From the NCBI RefSeq assembly GCF_042676145.1, contig NZ_JBHTJW010000003.1, positions 62,001-126,000 on the forward strand: a stretch of 64,000 nt of DNA. Direction: 5' to 3'. Made by a program: the position numbers and the translations under genes. Under the pieces are notes generated by a model, which did no database searches, had not been told where the DNA came from, and worked only from the letters and a program-made list of their open reading frames with translations. Positions 16,306-25,728 of the stretch are shown here, one piece after another. Each line of letters starts with the position of its first letter. Within the stretch, counting starts at the first letter, position 1. The DNA is from Methylophilus glucosoxydans (lineage in GTDB: Bacteria; Pseudomonadota; Gammaproteobacteria; Burkholderiales; Methylophilaceae).

Positions 16306-16338
16306 TCACGCGATTATTCAATCATTTGGTTTTATCCT

Positions 16339-16701
16339 ATGGCCATTACCGATTCCTGTGTCTCCGTCTCTCCCTACTTTGAAATCCAGCCTGGCCAGGC
16401 TTCTGCCTTTCGGGCGATTTGCGAAAAATATGTGAGCTGGTCATCCCGTGAGCCTGGTTGCCTGTATTACGGCTTTAGCTTTCACGGTGACCTGGCCCAT
16501 TGCCGCGAAGGGTTCACCAATGCAGAAGCGCTGTTGGCGCATATCGAAAACCTGCGGCCGATTTTGCACGAGATGGGTGAAGTGTCTAAGCTGGTGCGGA
16601 TTGAAGTGCATGGGACAGAAGCTGAATTGGCCAAGCTGAGGGAGCCGTTGGCAGGGATGCATCCGCAGTGGTTTGTGCTCGAATTCGGCTACAGAAAATA
16701 G
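16339..16701 (+). CDS. antibiotic-biosynthesis-monooxygenase-like (ABM) domain protein
   Basis: The 120-residue protein has the ferredoxin-like ABM pattern: an N-terminal strand VSPYFEIQPGQASAFRAICEKYV (first half only being diagnostic), SREPGCLYYGFSF, then EGFTNAEALLAHIENL and a C-terminal strand with WFVLEFGYRK. Such small dimeric proteins include quinol and haem-degrading monooxygenases, and many members have unknown substrates. It lies 33 bases downstream of the protease gene in the same direction and could be co-transcribed. Function beyond the fold is not assigned. Confidence 0.65.
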   Translation: MAITDSCVSVSPYFEIQPGQASAFRAICEKYVSWSSREPGCLYYGFSFHGDLAHCREGFTNAEALLAHIENLRPILHEMGEVSKLVRIEVHGTEAELAKLREPLAGMHPQWFVLEFGYRK

Positions 16702-16721
16702 CCTGAAATTTAATAGCAGCC

Positions 16722-17228
16722 TTATTCTGCGTTCTGAATGGTCATGGTGCCTTTGTATAAGCGTACATCCATTCTGCCTAAAAAGCTCATGCCGAGCAGG
16801 GCATCGCCTTCCAGTCCAGGCGAAATCGTCGCGGCGACATCATGGGCGACGACGCCACCCAGTTGCACGGTTTTAAGCCTTACCAAATAAGCGACCGCCG
16901 TGCCGTTGGCAGTGTGGGTGCTAATCGCGTCATGGCTGACCAGACCCAAGCGGTCTGCCACATTTTGTGAGATGGCGACACCGGTGGCTCCGGTATCCAC
17001 CAGAACGCGTACCCGTTCGCCATTAATAAGGGCTTCGGCACTGTAATGGCCGTCGGTGCCGCGCTTGAGCGTCACCACTTTTTGCTGGCCGAGTTGTTCC
17101 AGGGTGTTGGGGTGTTGTACGCGGTCTACCAGAAACCAGATCAGTGCAGCTAGCCCCAGCCAGAGCAGGGTGTAAAGCAGGCTGCGCCCGCGGAGATGGT
17201 TTTTTTGAGTGGCATGTCGCATGCTCAT
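16722..17228 (-). CDS. membrane-anchored retropepsin-like aspartic protease
   Basis: The protein has 168 residues with one N-terminal transmembrane helix (LLYTLLWLGLAALIWFLV) and a periplasmic clan AA protease domain. The catalytic motif is VLVDTGATGVAIS, and the flap and C-terminal part read DALLGMSFLGRMDVRL. This matches the bacterial TIGR02281-type single-domain aspartic proteases, which work as dimers. Targets are unknown. It starts 11 bases after the stop of the mutase gene, so it is probably the last gene of an iscX-mutase-protease operon. Met3 at 17222 is an alternative start. Confidence 0.82.
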   Translation of the reverse strand: MSMRHATQKNHLRGRSLLYTLLWLGLAALIWFLVDRVQHPNTLEQLGQQKVVTLKRGTDGHYSAEALINGERVRVLVDTGATGVAISQNVADRLGLVSHDAISTHTANGTAVAYLVRLKTVQLGGVVAHDVAATISPGLEGDALLGMSFLGRMDVRLYKGTMTIQNAE

Positions 17229-17239
17229 TCAATGGAGGC

Positions 17240-18646
17240 TCAAAAAGGGATTTTCAAGTCTGGGTGAGCGCTGAGTAGCCGTTGTTTGAATGTCTGTTGA
17301 ATGCGGGTTAAGGCCGCATTGTCATCGGCCTCAAAGCGCAAGGTCAACACGGGTGTGGTGTTTGAGGCGCGAATCAAACCAAAGCCATCGGCATACTCAA
17401 CGCGCAAGCCATCGATGGTGATCACTTCTACTGCGCCCGGAAATTGCGCGGCTTGTTGCAGTTGCGCAATAAAGGCATGTGGCTCGCCTTCTTGCATGGC
17501 GATTTGCAGTTCTGGGGTGTTGAGGCTGTCTGGCAGGGCTTCTAGCACGGCGTTGGCATCGGGGCTGCGGCTCACCAGTTCGAGCAGGCGTGCCGCGCTA
17601 TACAGGCCATCATCAAAGCCAAACCAGCGCGGGGTACCCGCGACACAGTCATTAAAAAACAAATGACCCGAGAGCTCACCACCGATGGCGGCACCCGTTT
17701 CCTTGATTTTGGCTTTCATCAGCGAGTGGCCGGTTTTCCAGATCACCGGTTTGCCCCCATGTTTTCGTATCCAGGGCGCGAGATGGCGGCTGGATTTGAC
17801 ATCAAACACCACTTGGCTGCCTGGTTGCTGGCTGAGTATATCCTCTACAAACAACATGAGCTGGCGGTCGCTGCGGATGATCTGCCCGGATCGGGTGACC
17901 ACGCCCAGACGGTCGCCATCGCCATCAAAAGCAATCCCGATTTCGGCGGTGCCGCTTTGTAACGCACCGATGACGTCTTGCAAGTTTTTGGCTTCCACTG
18001 GGTCTGGGTGGTGGTTGGGGAAATGCCCATCGACCTCACAAAACAGTGGCTCGACCTCGCAGCCTAATGCCTGGAAGATGGCGGGCGCGTAGGCTCCGGC
18101 GACACCGTTGCCGCAGTCGATGACCACTCGCATAGGGCGTGCGAGCTGGATATCCGACACAATGGCTGCCTGATAGGCAGGATAAATATCGTAGCTGGTT
18201 TGATTACCAGCTTGGTCGGGCTGGTAAAACTGCTGTTGCATGATGCTGTGCTTGAGGGCCTGGATGGCTTCGCTACTAAGCGTCTCGCCCGCAATCACCA
18301 TTTTGAGCCCATTGTATTGCGGTGGGTTATGGCTGCCGGTGATCATGACGCCACTGCGCGTTTGGGCAAGGTAATGCGTTGCAAAATACAGCATGGGCGT
18401 AGTGACCATGCCCAGATTCAGCACATTGACGCCAGTTTGCATCAGCCCTGCACTCAAGGCGGTGGCCAGTGCCGGGCTGGATAAGCGGCCATCATAGCCC
18501 ACGCAGACACTATGCTCGCCGTGCACCTGAGCCAGCGAGCCAAGTGCCAGGCCAATCTGCTGCACAATCTCTTCTGTTAATGTGTCGCCGACAATGCCAC
18601 GGATGTCGTAGGCTTTGAAAATCGACGCTGGCAGCAATGGAATCAT
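17240..18646 (-). CDS. phosphomannomutase/phosphoglucomutase, AlgC type
   Basis: The 468-residue enzyme interconverts hexose 1- and 6-phosphates for GDP-mannose and surface polysaccharide synthesis. It has the start FKAYDIRGIVGDTLTE, the phosphoserine loop GVMITGSHNPPQYNG with Ser105, the magnesium loop IAFDGDGDRLGVV, the sugar-binding GGELSGHLFF and a C-terminal phosphate-binding RASNTTPVLTLRFE. These are features of the bifunctional PMM/PGM group. Its start codon follows directly on the iscX stop, indicating coupling. It is distinct from the Pgm at 13087-14718, which has the other substrate preference. Confidence 0.92.
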   Translation of the reverse strand: MIPLLPASIFKAYDIRGIVGDTLTEEIVQQIGLALGSLAQVHGEHSVCVGYDGRLSSPALATALSAGLMQTGVNVLNLGMVTTPMLYFATHYLAQTRSGVMITGSHNPPQYNGLKMVIAGETLSSEAIQALKHSIMQQQFYQPDQAGNQTSYDIYPAYQAAIVSDIQLARPMRVVIDCGNGVAGAYAPAIFQALGCEVEPLFCEVDGHFPNHHPDPVEAKNLQDVIGALQSGTAEIGIAFDGDGDRLGVVTRSGQIIRSDRQLMLFVEDILSQQPGSQVVFDVKSSRHLAPWIRKHGGKPVIWKTGHSLMKAKIKETGAAIGGELSGHLFFNDCVAGTPRWFGFDDGLYSAARLLELVSRSPDANAVLEALPDSLNTPELQIAMQEGEPHAFIAQLQQAAQFPGAVEVITIDGLRVEYADGFGLIRASNTTPVLTLRFEADDNAALTRIQQTFKQRLLSAHPDLKIPF

Positions 18647-18841
18647 TTATTCGGCTTCTTCTATCCAGGCCAGTTGAATCGCCTCCAGGATTTTTTCGCC
18701 GCAGCGGGAGGGCTCATCATCAAAGTCCTCCAAATCCATCACCCATTGCATGAGGTCGGTAAAGCGGATGGTTTTGGGGTCAATCTCGGGGAATTGATCA
18801 TACAGCTCTTCAGCAATGCGCTGGCTGTCAGTCCATTTCAT
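18647..18841 (-). CDS. iscX: Fe-S assembly modulator IscX
   Basis: The product is 64 acidic residues: MKWTDSQRIAEELYD, then DPKTIRFTDLMQWV and LEDFDDEP, ending EAIQLAWIEEAE. This closely matches E. coli IscX (YfhJ) as known from the family. IscX binds the desulphurase IscS and modulates iron delivery for Fe-S cluster assembly. The start is set by the family N-terminus and by GGAG about ten bases upstream; the open frame extends to 18973 but that extension looks non-coding. It is separated from any isc operon here and is coupled to the mutase gene instead. Confidence 0.92.
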   Translation of the reverse strand: MKWTDSQRIAEELYDQFPEIDPKTIRFTDLMQWVMDLEDFDDEPSRCGEKILEAIQLAWIEEAE

Positions 18842-18981
18842 GGTGGTGGGCTCCTGTCGATGTGAGTGAGATGGGCTCATTATAACTGACAGTAGGTGCC
18901 GGATTTGCCAGAATCCACCTACAGCGCTGTCAGACGTGGGGCACTGGTCAGCCTGAGCTGCACGCGGCATCATAACGGGTT

Positions 18982-21021
18982 ATGAGTGATATTGATAAAA
19001 CACCCCGCGCTCCCCTGTTTGCACGCTGGCTGGGGGGCATGCTACTTGTGCTTGTCTTTGTAGTCATGGTCTGCGAAATGCTGGGCTGGCCTTTTTTGCG
19101 CCAACCCCTGCAAACCGCGTTGCAAAATCAGTTACAACGGGCCGTGATCATAGACCGTCCTTTCCATTTGCAATTGCTGGGTGGCATCCGGTTGCAAGTA
19201 GGCGGATTGAGAATTGCCGCGCCCGCAGGCTTTGACGCGCCTTATTTTGTTGAAGCGCATGGCTTGTCGCTGGCGTTGCGCTACCGTGACCTGTGGTCAC
19301 TCAAAGCACGCGATCCTTATCGCATTGCATCGATTCGCGCGGACCGTTTAAATGCTTACATGATCCGCCATGCCAACCAAGAGGCCAGTTGGGATTTTGA
19401 GCTGGATGACGGCAGCCCGCCCCGTCCGTTTCCCATCATTGAGCAACTGGCCGTTAATGAGGGGCAAGCCAAGGTTGCCGATGCCGTTACGGATGCGCAA
19501 CTGAACGTCAAGTTTTATACCGAAGAGGGCGCCCATCTTAAAACGCCGGAATCGCAAATCAAAGTGGATGGTCAGTTCCGTCGTTTGCCCTTGCAGGCCG
19601 CATTGGTGACGCAAGGCTTTTTACCAATTGCCACTCAGGGGCAGGACTCACCGCCAGTTAACTCACAAGGATGGTTAACGTATGGTGCCGTGCATGCCAC
19701 GTTCCGCGGTGCCGTATATGATGTCTTGGGTGTCCAGCGTGTCAAGGGGCAGGTAGAGGTAAAAGGTTCATCGCTGGCCGATGTCGGGGACTTGCTGAGC
19801 CTGACATTCCCTAGGACGCCGCATTTCAAAATCAAGGCGGCGGTTGAAAAAAACGCGACGCAGTGGGCTGTGAATGTCGCCTCTGCACACATCGGCAACA
19901 GTCAGCTGGCGGGACAGTTTGTGTATGATATTGCACCAGAAACGCCGATGTTGACTGGCAAACTGCAAGGTTCTTTATTGATGTTGGCGGATTTGGCGCC
20001 CGCCTTTGGCGCTGCAGCGACTCCAACGACTAGCAACCCGCATCCAGGCAAATTGTTTCCAAATACCTCGCTGGATTTTACGACCTATGGCCGTATGAAT
20101 GCGGATATCGATGTGCATATTGATGCGGTCGATTTAGGATCGGCCTTCAGGCAGCGCATTGCACCGCTTAAATTGCGCTTGCGCTTGCAAAAACACAAGT
20201 TAAGTCTGGCAGAGCTGGAGGCCAGTACGGCTCAAGGCTCGCTCTCAGGCGAGCTATCGATTGATGCGCATGATGTGCAAAACGCCGACTTGTCGCCACC
20301 CGCTGCCCCGGATTGGGAGATTGCGCTGGCGGTGCATGATATCCGTTTGGAACAGTGGCTAAAAGTCTCGCCACAGACGGATAAAAAATCGACCAGTGAC
20401 GAAGCCAAAGAGACCAGCCAACAGCCGGCGCCAGCTTATGTGAGCGGTAAATTGAATGGGCGTGCCAAGCTGCAGGGGCATGGCCGCTCAACCGCCGAAT
20501 TATTGCGCTCGCTGGATGGTCAGCTCGCCCTGATGGTGCGTCAGGGGGAAATGTCTCACTTGTTGATTGAGGCGGCTGGATTAGATATTGCCCAAGCGGT
20601 TGGTGTCATGATCAAGGGCGATCAGCCCTTGCCCATGCATTGCGCCGCGATGGGCTGGCGGGCCAAAGAGGGTGTTTTGACACCAGAGGCAGCCGTGATT
20701 GATACGCCCGTGACGACCGTCACGGTCAATGGTGCCGTCGATTTGGGTCAGGAGCAGCTCAACCTTAAACTCCAGGCCAGTCCTAAAAACTTTTCGCCGT
20801 TAACCGTGCGCTCGCCTATACTGGTGACAGGGCCTTTTGTGGACCCCCAGGTTTCGATCAGCCCGGGGCCGATTGCCGCACGGGTCGCTGGCGGCATATT
20901 ACTGGCATTGATCAATCCGTTTGCCGCCATCCTGCCATTTCTCGATCCGGGCGATCAAAGTGCAACTACGGATGTAGGCTGCCAGCAAACCTTGCAACAA
21001 TTAAAAATGCGTCAACATTGA
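18982..21021 (+). CDS. AsmA-family envelope protein
   Basis: The 679-residue protein has one N-terminal transmembrane helix (about 19-37) and a long periplasmic part rich in beta strands. The N-terminal region has the AsmA-like IIDRPFHLQLLGGIRLQVGG, read here as IIDRPFHLQLLGG, and the C-terminal part has LNGRAKLQGHGRSTAELLRS with LDGQLALMV, the conserved AsmA C-terminal signature. AsmA-like proteins form lipid-bridging or assembly factors between inner and outer membranes. The gene diverges from iscX with a 140-base gap and is closed by a hairpin at 21055. Confidence 0.85.
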   Translation: MSDIDKTPRAPLFARWLGGMLLVLVFVVMVCEMLGWPFLRQPLQTALQNQLQRAVIIDRPFHLQLLGGIRLQVGGLRIAAPAGFDAPYFVEAHGLSLALRYRDLWSLKARDPYRIASIRADRLNAYMIRHANQEASWDFELDDGSPPRPFPIIEQLAVNEGQAKVADAVTDAQLNVKFYTEEGAHLKTPESQIKVDGQFRRLPLQAALVTQGFLPIATQGQDSPPVNSQGWLTYGAVHATFRGAVYDVLGVQRVKGQVEVKGSSLADVGDLLSLTFPRTPHFKIKAAVEKNATQWAVNVASAHIGNSQLAGQFVYDIAPETPMLTGKLQGSLLMLADLAPAFGAAATPTTSNPHPGKLFPNTSLDFTTYGRMNADIDVHIDAVDLGSAFRQRIAPLKLRLRLQKHKLSLAELEASTAQGSLSGELSIDAHDVQNADLSPPAAPDWEIALAVHDIRLEQWLKVSPQTDKKSTSDEAKETSQQPAPAYVSGKLNGRAKLQGHGRSTAELLRSLDGQLALMVRQGEMSHLLIEAAGLDIAQAVGVMIKGDQPLPMHCAAMGWRAKEGVLTPEAAVIDTPVTTVTVNGAVDLGQEQLNLKLQASPKNFSPLTVRSPILVTGPFVDPQVSISPGPIAARVAGGILLALINPFAAILPFLDPGDQSATTDVGCQQTLQQLKMRQH

Positions 21022-21054
21022 GTCAAGACAAGACAGCATCCCCTGAAAAAAAAG

Positions 21055-21075
21055 AACCCAACCGAAGTTGGGTTT
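21055..21075 (+). terminator. stem-loop downstream of the AsmA gene
   Basis: AACCCAAC-CGAA-GTTGGGTT, a perfect eight-base stem with a four-base loop, 34 bases after the stop. Preceded by an A-run and followed by only a short T stretch, so it may work in either direction. Confidence 0.6.
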
Positions 21076-21361
21076 AGGGAGCGATTTTGGAGATATACGC
21101 TTACGGATCTTACTAAGCATAAGCTGTGCCAGATTTAAAAAGATAATTTAAATCAATTGCTTAAGTATTTAATTCTGTTTTTTGGTGCATGTTGTTTCAA
21201 TCAGGTTGGTCATGTTTGCACTGTATTGGTGCGCTTTGTGTCTGGATTACACCACGCCTCAAAGTGATAGGCGCTCAATGAGCGCATCGCTAAAGATGGA
21301 TGCTGAGGTCGCCTCATGCTAAAATCGCGCTTTATTTTTGTGATACGGAAACTTGATCGTC
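21076..21361. other. intergenic leader of glyA, no gene seen
   Basis: An AT-rich segment (21100-21180) then a mixed leader to the glyA start. I see no riboswitch fold, tRNA or short gene that I can support. The promoter of glyA must lie here, but no hexamer pair stands out. Confidence 0.35.
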
Positions 21362-22609
21362 ATGTTTAGCTTTTCAAGAAACTTAAGCGTTGCAGACCCG
21401 GCCTTGGCCCAAATGATTTCTTCCGAAGTGGAGCGTCAGCATCAGCATATCGAGTTGATTGCTTCAGAAAACTACACCAGTCCAGCGGTGATGGAAGCCC
21501 AAGGCTCGCAATTGACGAACAAGTATGCTGAAGGGTATCCAGGCAAACGCTTTTACGGTGGCTGTGAGTTTGTTGACCAGGTTGAACAGCTGGCGATTGA
21601 CCGACTGAAAGCCTTGTATGGTGCAGAATATGCTAACGTGCAGCCACATTCTGGCTCACAGGCGAATCAGGCCGTGTATTTCTCCATCCTGAAACCAGGC
21701 GATACCGTGATGGGCATGAATCTGGGTCACGGCGGGCACCTCACACATGGTTCTCCGGCTAACCTGTCCGGCAAGTTGTTTAATATCGTGCCTTACGGTT
21801 TGAACGATAAAGAAGAGATAGACTACGATGAGATGGAGCGTATCGCGCTTGAGTGCAAACCAAAGTTGTTGATTGGTGGTGCTTCTGCGTATGCTTTGCG
21901 TTTTGACTGGGCGCGTATGGCCGAAATCGCCAAAAAAGTCGGTGCTTATTTCATGGTCGATATGGCGCACTATTCTGGCCTTATTGCAGCGGGTGTCTAT
22001 CCTAACCCGGTGCCCCATGCTGACTTTGTGACTTCAACCACGCACAAGACCTTACGTGGTCCACGTGGCGGTATCATCATGGCCAAGGCCGAGTTTGAAA
22101 AATCACTGAATTCCAATGTGTTCCCAAGCTTGCAAGGCGGCCCGTTGATGCACGTTATCGCCGGTAAGGCGACAGCTTTCCTCGAAGCGGCACAGCCAGA
22201 CTTCAAAGCGTATCAGGAACAGGTATTGAAGAACGCCAGCATCATGGCCAGCACGTTGGCTGCGCGTGGTTTGCGTATTATCTCTGGCCGTACCGAGTCT
22301 CATGTGTTCCTGGTAGACCTGCGTCCTAAAGGCTTGACCGGTAAGGCAGCAGACGCTTATCTGGGCCAAGCGCACATTACGGTCAACAAGAATGCGATTC
22401 CTAACGACCCCGAGAGCCCGTTCGTGACTTCCGGTATTCGTATCGGTTCGCCTGCGATCACAACGCGTGGCTTTAAAGAAGCCGAAGCCGAGCAAGTGGC
22501 TAATCTGATTGCCGATGTGCTGGATAATCCGGAAAGCGCTGAAGTGATTGCGGCCACCAAGGCGAAGGTGCATGCCTTGACCGATCAATTTCCGGTGTAC
22601 GGTAAGTAA
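21362..22609 (+). CDS. glyA: serine hydroxymethyltransferase
   Basis: This PLP enzyme makes glycine and 5,10-methylene-tetrahydrofolate from serine, linking amino-acid and one-carbon metabolism. The 415-residue sequence has the family N-terminus ELIASENYTSPAVMEAQGS, NVQPHSGSQANQAVYF, the PLP-lysine motif TSTTHKTLRGPRGG and the C-terminal GIRIGSPAITTRG. The ATG at 21362 is chosen; a TTG at 21353 adds three residues and is unlikely. nrdR follows 21 bases after the stop, the same order seen in many proteobacteria. Confidence 0.97.
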   Translation: MFSFSRNLSVADPALAQMISSEVERQHQHIELIASENYTSPAVMEAQGSQLTNKYAEGYPGKRFYGGCEFVDQVEQLAIDRLKALYGAEYANVQPHSGSQANQAVYFSILKPGDTVMGMNLGHGGHLTHGSPANLSGKLFNIVPYGLNDKEEIDYDEMERIALECKPKLLIGGASAYALRFDWARMAEIAKKVGAYFMVDMAHYSGLIAAGVYPNPVPHADFVTSTTHKTLRGPRGGIIMAKAEFEKSLNSNVFPSLQGGPLMHVIAGKATAFLEAAQPDFKAYQEQVLKNASIMASTLAARGLRIISGRTESHVFLVDLRPKGLTGKAADAYLGQAHITVNKNAIPNDPESPFVTSGIRIGSPAITTRGFKEAEAEQVANLIADVLDNPESAEVIAATKAKVHALTDQFPVYGK

Positions 22610-22630
22610 TTTTTCCGGCTATCCACAGCC

Positions 22631-23080
22631 ATGAAATGTCCGTTTTGCGGTGCTGATGATACGCAAGTGGTGGATTCCCGCCTCAATGAGGAAGGGAACT
22701 CCATCCGCAGGCGCCGTCGCTGTCAGGTGTGTGACAAGCGCTTTACCACCTATGAAACGGCAGAACTGCATCTGCCACAGGTGGTGAAGCAAAACGGGAC
22801 GCGCGAAGAGTTCAAGCGCGAAAAATTGCGTCTCTCATTTACACGCGCCCTGCACAAACGTCCGGTGCCTACTGAATATGTCGATAAAGCACTGGACCGT
22901 ATTGTTCAAAAAGTGCTCGGTTTGGGCGCGCGCGAAGTGCCTGCGCGGTTGCTGGGTGAAACCGTCATGCAAGAGTTAAAACAAATGGATCAGGTGGCGT
23001 ATATCCGCTTTGCTTCGGTGTATCGAAGCTTTTCAGATGTGGATGACTTTCATAACGCCATCCGCGATCTGGATAACTGA
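22631..23080 (+). CDS. nrdR: transcriptional repressor NrdR
   Basis: The 149-residue repressor controls ribonucleotide reductase genes in response to ATP/dATP. It has the N-terminal zinc ribbon MKCPFCGADDTQVVDSR with the second pair in CQVCDKRFTTYE, and the ATP-cone domain from about 49 (VVKQNGTREEFKREKL) ending with YIRFASVYRSFSDVDDF. It is at full family length. It is 21 bases downstream of glyA and probably shares its transcript. Confidence 0.96.
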   Translation: MKCPFCGADDTQVVDSRLNEEGNSIRRRRRCQVCDKRFTTYETAELHLPQVVKQNGTREEFKREKLRLSFTRALHKRPVPTEYVDKALDRIVQKVLGLGAREVPARLLGETVMQELKQMDQVAYIRFASVYRSFSDVDDFHNAIRDLDN

Positions 23081-23187
23081 CAACAACCATTGCCAGACGC
23101 ACCCTCTGTGCGCTGGTGTATGTGTTCCGTGTGCCTTGCTTCAACCGGTGCACGGTCTATCAATGTTGCATGTGAAGGCGGGGGCGT

Positions 23188-23565
23188 ATGAAATTGATCA
23201 AGCTGTCTGCAGTGGTATTAGCGGTATTCACCGTGATTCTCACCATCGTGTTTTTTACCTGGTGGGCATTTAAAGATGAGGCTGTGTTTGGTCGAGACAA
23301 GTTTGACCAGACCCGCTGGATGGAATTGGCCAACACTGTGCAAAAGGAGTGCAGACGCGGTGACATGGCATACGATCTCAAAAATCACATCCTGATTCGA
23401 GGCGCCAAAAAAGAGGCGGTCATGGCCTTGCTTGGGCGGCCTAGCCTTGAGGACGCCAATGCACTTGAATATGATCTGGGTAAGTGCATGCATGTTTATC
23501 ATGCCTTACGCATATACTTTGACCAGGACGGACGTCTCACCCATAGTCAAATCTCCTCTCATTAG
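23188..23565 (+). CDS. membrane-anchored hypothetical protein, BamE/SmpA-like C-terminus
   Basis: The 125-residue protein has an N-terminal hydrophobic anchor (LSAVVLAVFTVILTIVFF) and a short external domain. The segment RGAKKEAVMALLGRPSLED followed by ALEYDLG and RIYFDQDGRLTHSQI follows the pattern of the BamE/SmpA/OmlA fold (a turn before LLG-P, then strands). It is not the lipoprotein BamE itself, since no lipobox is present. Two cysteines lie in the external part. The function is unknown, and it lies between nrdR and ribD on the same strand. Confidence 0.6.
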   Translation: MKLIKLSAVVLAVFTVILTIVFFTWWAFKDEAVFGRDKFDQTRWMELANTVQKECRRGDMAYDLKNHILIRGAKKEAVMALLGRPSLEDANALEYDLGKCMHVYHALRIYFDQDGRLTHSQISSH

Positions 23566-23678
23566 CTTTCTTTAATACGCGCTTTTTCAGGGCGTGGTCT
23601 TAATATTCACTGGCCGTTCAAAGGTGGCCGCCATACAAAACCACCGCAAGGCAGGCTTTTTTTGTATGATGCTAGTCT

Positions 23679-24770
23679 ATGTTACACAGTGCTCAAGATA
23701 TTCAATGGATGACCCATGCCTTGCGTCTGGCGGCGCATGGACTGTATTCGACCACGCCTAATCCGCGTGTCGGTTGTGTCATCGTCAAACAAGGCCAAGT
23801 GCTTGGAGAAGGCGCTCACCTCAAGGCGGGGGAGCCCCATGCTGAAGTACACGCCTTGCGCGCCGCTGGCGAGCAGGCAAGAGGTGCAACTGCATATGTG
23901 ACTCTGGAGCCCTGCAGTCATTTTGGCCGGACGCCCCCCTGCGCCGATGCACTGGTGAATGCCGGTGTGAGCCGGGTCGTGGTTGCCATGCAGGATCCGA
24001 ATCCTTTGGTTGCTGGCAACGGCATTGCACGTTTGCAGGCACAGGGTATTGCTGTCACGGTTGGGGTTTGCGAAGCGCAGGCCAAGGCGCTGAATCCCGG
24101 GTTTATTCTGCGCATGACGCAACAACGCCCTTATATCCGTCTCAAGGTCGCTGCCAGTCTGGATGGCCGCACAGCGTTGGCGAATGGCGTCAGTCAATGG
24201 ATCACGTCGCCGGAGGCACGGAAAGATGTCCATCACTGGCGTGCGCAAAGTTGTGCAGTGATCACGGGTATCTCTACCATTCTGCAGGATAATGCCTCGC
24301 TCACCGTACGTGAGGTGAAGACGCCACGCCAACCGCTACGCGTCATTCTCGATAGCCAGTTACGCATCCCGATAGACGCCAAGGTGTTGCAGGATGGCCA
24401 TGCGCTGGTGGCGTATGCGCACGGGGAGGCCGCCAAGCTGGAGATATTGCAAGTGATGGGGGTACGTACCCTGCATGCACCGAATGTGCAGGGGCAGGTG
24501 GATATTGCTGCCGTCATGCAGGCACTAACGGCCTGGCCTTGTAATGAGGTATTGGTCGAGGCGGGGGCAACGCTGAATGGGGCCTTTTTGCAAAGCGGGT
24601 TTGTGGATGAGTTATTGCTGTATTACGCACCCAAGCTAATGGGAGACGCGGCACGCGGCATGTTTGCCCTGCCAGCATGGACGCAGATGGCAGACATACA
24701 TACGCTGGACATCATGGATCTGCGACAGGTCGGGCAGGATATCCGTCTTCAGGCCAGGCTTAAGCCCTGA
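23679..24770 (+). CDS. ribD: bifunctional riboflavin deaminase/reductase RibD
   Basis: The 363-residue enzyme carries out two steps of riboflavin synthesis: deamination of the pyrimidine and reduction of its ribosyl side chain. The N-terminal deaminase domain has the zinc site His54-Ala-Glu56 in GEPHAEVHAL with Cys79 and Cys88 in LEPCSHFGRTPPC. The reductase domain begins RPYIRLKVAASLDGRTAL and has LVEAGATLNGAFL. There is no Shine-Dalgarno; TATGAT eight bases before the ATG could be a -10 box, so a leaderless start is possible. No other rib genes are in view. Confidence 0.95.
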   Translation: MLHSAQDIQWMTHALRLAAHGLYSTTPNPRVGCVIVKQGQVLGEGAHLKAGEPHAEVHALRAAGEQARGATAYVTLEPCSHFGRTPPCADALVNAGVSRVVVAMQDPNPLVAGNGIARLQAQGIAVTVGVCEAQAKALNPGFILRMTQQRPYIRLKVAASLDGRTALANGVSQWITSPEARKDVHHWRAQSCAVITGISTILQDNASLTVREVKTPRQPLRVILDSQLRIPIDAKVLQDGHALVAYAHGEAAKLEILQVMGVRTLHAPNVQGQVDIAAVMQALTAWPCNEVLVEAGATLNGAFLQSGFVDELLLYYAPKLMGDAARGMFALPAWTQMADIHTLDIMDLRQVGQDIRLQARLKP

Positions 24771-24775
24771 TTCTT

Positions 24776-25576
24776 ATGCTGATCGACACCCACTGTCATC
24801 TGGATGCCCGTGAGTTTGATGCCGACCGTGAACTGGTCTGGCAGGCGGCCTTGACGCAGGGCGTTCGTGCGGTGGTCATCCCGGCCGTGACGCAGGCGAG
24901 CTTTGAACCGATTATGGCCTGGTGTGTGCAGCATCCTCAAGCCGGCTTCGCACTTGGCTGGCATCCCATGTATGTGTCTGAGGCACCTGAGGATGCGCTG
25001 GCGCAGCTCGAGCAAACCGTCGCCAGGGTGCTGGAGGGCCCTCAGGCGCATCAATTGCTGGCGATTGGAGAGATCGGTCTCGACTTCTACCTGACGCGCG
25101 AACATGAGGCCAGACAGCTAGAGCTATATGAAGGACAGTTGCGCATTGCCAGGCAGTTTCATTTGCCTGTGATTTTGCATGTGCGAGGTGCGATAGACAC
25201 CATCCTCAAATATTTGCGCAAGCATGCGTTAACGGGGGGCATTGCACATGCTTACAACGGCAGCAAGCAACAAGCGGAGATATTTGCCAGTTTGGGATTC
25301 AAATTAGGGTTTGGTGGTGCCATGACCTGGCCGCGCGCATTGAAGCTGCGTCAGCTTGCTGCAGAATTGCCTGTGGAAACACTGGTTCTGGAGACCGATG
25401 CGCCGGATATTCCGCCGGTTTGGCTGGGGCATCAAGGAAGAAATGCGCCGGATCAATTAAAAAAGATCGCAGAAGAGATGGCCCTGATACGTGGCTTGGA
25501 AGCTTTGCAACTCATTGAAATGACTGGTAAAAATTCTGTAGAAGTTTTGCCAAAAATAGCCCATTTATGCACATGA
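24776..25576 (+). CDS. TatD-family metal-dependent hydrolase
   Basis: The 266-residue protein is a TIM-barrel deoxyribonuclease-like hydrolase. Metal ligands are visible: IDTHCHLD (His6, His8), EIGLDFYL, VILHVRGA, GGIAHAYNGS and LETDAPD near the C-terminus. TatD enzymes have 3'-5' DNA exonuclease activity linked to repair and DNA degradation. It starts five bases after the ribD stop, so the two form an operon. A 19-bp palindrome begins immediately after its stop codon. Confidence 0.92.
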   Translation: MLIDTHCHLDAREFDADRELVWQAALTQGVRAVVIPAVTQASFEPIMAWCVQHPQAGFALGWHPMYVSEAPEDALAQLEQTVARVLEGPQAHQLLAIGEIGLDFYLTREHEARQLELYEGQLRIARQFHLPVILHVRGAIDTILKYLRKHALTGGIAHAYNGSKQQAEIFASLGFKLGFGGAMTWPRALKLRQLAAELPVETLVLETDAPDIPPVWLGHQGRNAPDQLKKIAEEMALIRGLEALQLIEMTGKNSVEVLPKIAHLCT

Positions 25577-25595
25577 CTTAAAGTGACACTTTAAG
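25577..25595. repeat. 19-bp palindrome after the tatD-like gene
   Basis: CTTAAAGTG-A-CACTTTAAG, nine-base perfect arms with one central base, starting right after the TGA. AAAGTGAC recurs at 25605-25612. It has no T-run, so it looks more like an operator for the mtnA operon than an intrinsic terminator. Confidence 0.5.
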
Positions 25596-25728
25596 AATGT
25601 GTCGAAAGTGACTATATTATAGTGGTGCTTTGTAAGTTATTGATTTTATTGAATAAAAAAATAGATTAAAAAAATGAACTTTTGGAAAAAGTCCTTATAA
25701 ATTGGTAAGTTACGGAATTAAGACACAG

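Noticed and set aside
21022..21361. Glycine or THF riboswitch upstream of glyA
   Set aside because: No conserved core or paired-stem arrangement of either class could be found; only one simple hairpin is present, which belongs to the preceding gene.
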